5,876 bases of DNA from an uncultured Hyphomicrobiales bacterium. GTDB lineage: Bacteria; Pseudomonadota; Alphaproteobacteria; Rhizobiales; Beijerinckiaceae. The DNA is taken from positions 1 through 5,876 of the forward strand of contig CAIWVR010000150.1 of NCBI GenBank assembly GCA_903916165.1, read 5' to 3'. Positions 4,818 to 5,876 of the stretch are shown in pieces. The notes under the pieces were generated by a model. It searched no databases. It was not told the origin of the DNA and saw only the letters and a program-made list of their open reading frames with translations. The stretch's first letter is position 1, and each line of letters opens with the position of its first letter. The position numbers and the translations under genes were made by a program.

Positions 4818-5876
4818 TCAGATCACGTAGGACTTGAGCGGCGGGAAGCCGTTGAACTCGACCGCCGAATAGGTGGTCGTGTAGGCGCCCGTTCCCTCGA
4901 TCAGCACTTTCGATCCGATCTCGAGGCTCACGGGGAGGAGATAGGGCTCCTTCTCGTAGAGCACGTCGACCGAATCGCAGGTCGGACCGGCGAGCACGCA
5001 AGGCGCAAGCTCGTCGCCGTCGAATTCCGTGCGGATCGGGTAGCGGATCATCTCGTCCATCGTCTCGGCAAGGCCATTGAACTTGCCGATGTCGAGATAG
5101 ACCCATTTCACCGCATCATCGTCCGACTTCTTCGAGATGAGGACGACCTCAGCCTCGATAACGCCGGCATTGCCGACCATGCCGCGGCCGGGCTCGATGA
5201 TCGTCTCGGGGATCCGGTTGCCGAAATGCTTGCGGAGCGACTTGAAGATCGCCTGCCCGTAAGCCTTCACGGCCGGAACGTCCTTGAGATACTTCGTCGG
5301 GAAACCGCCGCCGAGGTTGACCATCTGCAGGTGGATGCCGCGCTCCGCGAGGTCGCGGAAGATCGCCGCCGACGAGCTCAGAGCCGCATCCCACATGCGC
5401 GGGTTGCGCTGTTGAGAGCCGACATGGAACGACAGGCCATAGGCGATGAGGCCCAGGCGATGCGCATGTTCCAGCACGCGGCCAGCCATTTCAGGCACGC
5501 AGCCGAACTTGCGCGACAGCGGCCATTCGGCACCTTCGCCATTGCACAGGATGCGGCAGAACACCCGCGAGCCCGGTGCGGCACGCGCGATCTTCTCGAC
5601 TTCCGCTTCGCAATCGACGGCGAAGAGACGGATGCCGAGCTCGTAGGCGCGTGCAATATCACGCTCCTTCTTGATCGTGTTGCCAAACGAGATCCGGTCA
5701 GGCGTCGCGCCGGCAGCCAGCGCCTGCTGGGCTTCGACGACGGAGGCCGTGTCGAAGCACGAGCCGAGTCCGGCGAGCAGCTTCAACACCTGCGGGTCGG
5801 GGTTCGCCTTGACGGCGTAGAACACGCGCGTGTCAGGCAGAGCCTGCGCGAAAGATGAGTAATTGTCGCGCACGAC
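4818..5876 (-). CDS. ornithine decarboxylase, PLP fold-type III, N-terminus cut by window edge
   Basis: Pyridoxal-phosphate enzyme of the alanine-racemase-fold decarboxylase group (eukaryotic ODC-like), converting ornithine to putrescine and CO2 in the cytosol. 352 residues are visible; relatives are about 375-380 long, so roughly 25 are missing at the right edge. Numbering from the first complete visible codon: the PLP lysine lies in Tyr-Ala-Val-Lys23-Ala-Asn-Pro; Ser-Phe-His151-Val-Gly-Ser is the ring-stacking histidine segment; Asn-Leu-Gly-Gly-Gly-Phe-Pro at 187-193 and Glu-Pro-Gly-Arg-Gly at 228-232 bind phosphate; Gly-Pro-Thr-Cys300-Asp301-Ser holds the catalytic cysteine and substrate-binding aspartate of the partner subunit. 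The enzyme should be a dimer with shared active sites. Ornithine is favoured over lysine or diaminopimelate because of the CDS motif and the homospermidine synthase nearby, but lysine side activity is known in related enzymes. A terminator-like hairpin follows. Confidence 0.94.
   Translation of the reverse strand, partial: VVRDNYSSFAQALPDTRVFYAVKANPDPQVLKLLAGLGSCFDTASVVEAQQALAAGATPDRISFGNTIKKERDIARAYELGIRLFAVDCEAEVEKIARAAPGSRVFCRILCNGEGAEWPLSRKFGCVPEMAGRVLEHAHRLGLIAYGLSFHVGSQQRNPRMWDAALSSSAAIFRDLAERGIHLQMVNLGGGFPTKYLKDVPAVKAYGQAIFKSLRKHFGNRIPETIIEPGRGMVGNAGVIEAEVVLISKKSDDDAVKWVYLDIGKFNGLAETMDEMIRYPIRTEFDGDELAPCVLAGPTCDSVDVLYEKEPYLLPVSLEIGSKVLIEGTGAYTTTYSAVEFNGFPPLKSYVI

Noticed and set aside
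2398..4830. An 810-codon open frame on the plus strand across hss and the acetyltransferase gene
   Set aside because: It lies antisense to two well-recognised genes, runs through the intrinsic terminator at 2522-2550, and its translation is Arg/Ala/His-rich with no domain. It is a shadow caused by high GC content.
4690..5106. Upstream extension of the acetyltransferase frame into the decarboxylase gene
   Set aside because: GAGGAGG at 4695-4701 marks the start at 4689, and the extension has shadow composition and passes through the terminator.
5226..5858. A 210-codon open frame on the plus strand opposite the decarboxylase
   Set aside because: It is antisense to a gene with all PLP-enzyme motifs, and its composition is shadow-like.
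1..5876. CRISPR array, tRNA or rRNA gene, insertion sequence, toxin-antitoxin pair or phage gene
   Set aside because: No regularly spaced direct repeats, no cloverleaf-like sequence, no transposase motifs, and no unexplained small gene with a good ribosome site were seen; the known genes fill nearly all of the window.

Overview
The window reads as ordinary chromosomal DNA from a GC-rich alphaproteobacterium, most likely of the order Hyphomicrobiales (Rhizobiales). The lineage is inferred from three things: a bacterial homospermidine synthase whose landmark residues sit at the same numbers as I recall for the Blastochloris viridis enzyme, an alanine-racemase-fold ornithine decarboxylase of alphaproteobacterial type, and a degenerate copy of a palindromic intergenic repeat of a kind common in this group. 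I see no phage, transposase, CRISPR, tRNA or rRNA signal.

Left part (1-2391), metal transport. A NicO/RcnA-type nickel/cobalt-type membrane transporter (cut by the left edge) and a periplasmic DUF1007 protein are read leftwards as a coupled pair: the stop of the DUF1007 gene and the GTG start of the transporter share bases (GTGA). Divergent to them, across a 136-bp intergenic region, lies a complete CorA-type magnesium/divalent-cation channel gene.

Middle (2391-2556), a convergent junction. Directly after corA comes an imperfect palindromic repeat, then a strong hairpin with A and T tracts on its two sides that can terminate transcription from both directions.

Right part (2557-5876), polyamine synthesis, all read leftwards: ornithine decarboxylase (missing its N-terminus at the right edge), a GNAT-family N-acetyltransferase, and homospermidine synthase. 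Ornithine is decarboxylated to putrescine, and two putrescines are condensed to homospermidine. The acetyltransferase lies between the two enzymes, and its substrate is not evident from sequence. A terminator-like hairpin follows the decarboxylase, and two GC-rich inverted repeats lie in the leader of homospermidine synthase, so the three genes need not be one uniform transcript.

No clearly new system was found. The points most worth following are the role of the acetyltransferase, the structured hss leader, the metal specificity of the DUF1007/NicO pair, and the repeat abutting the corA stop codon.
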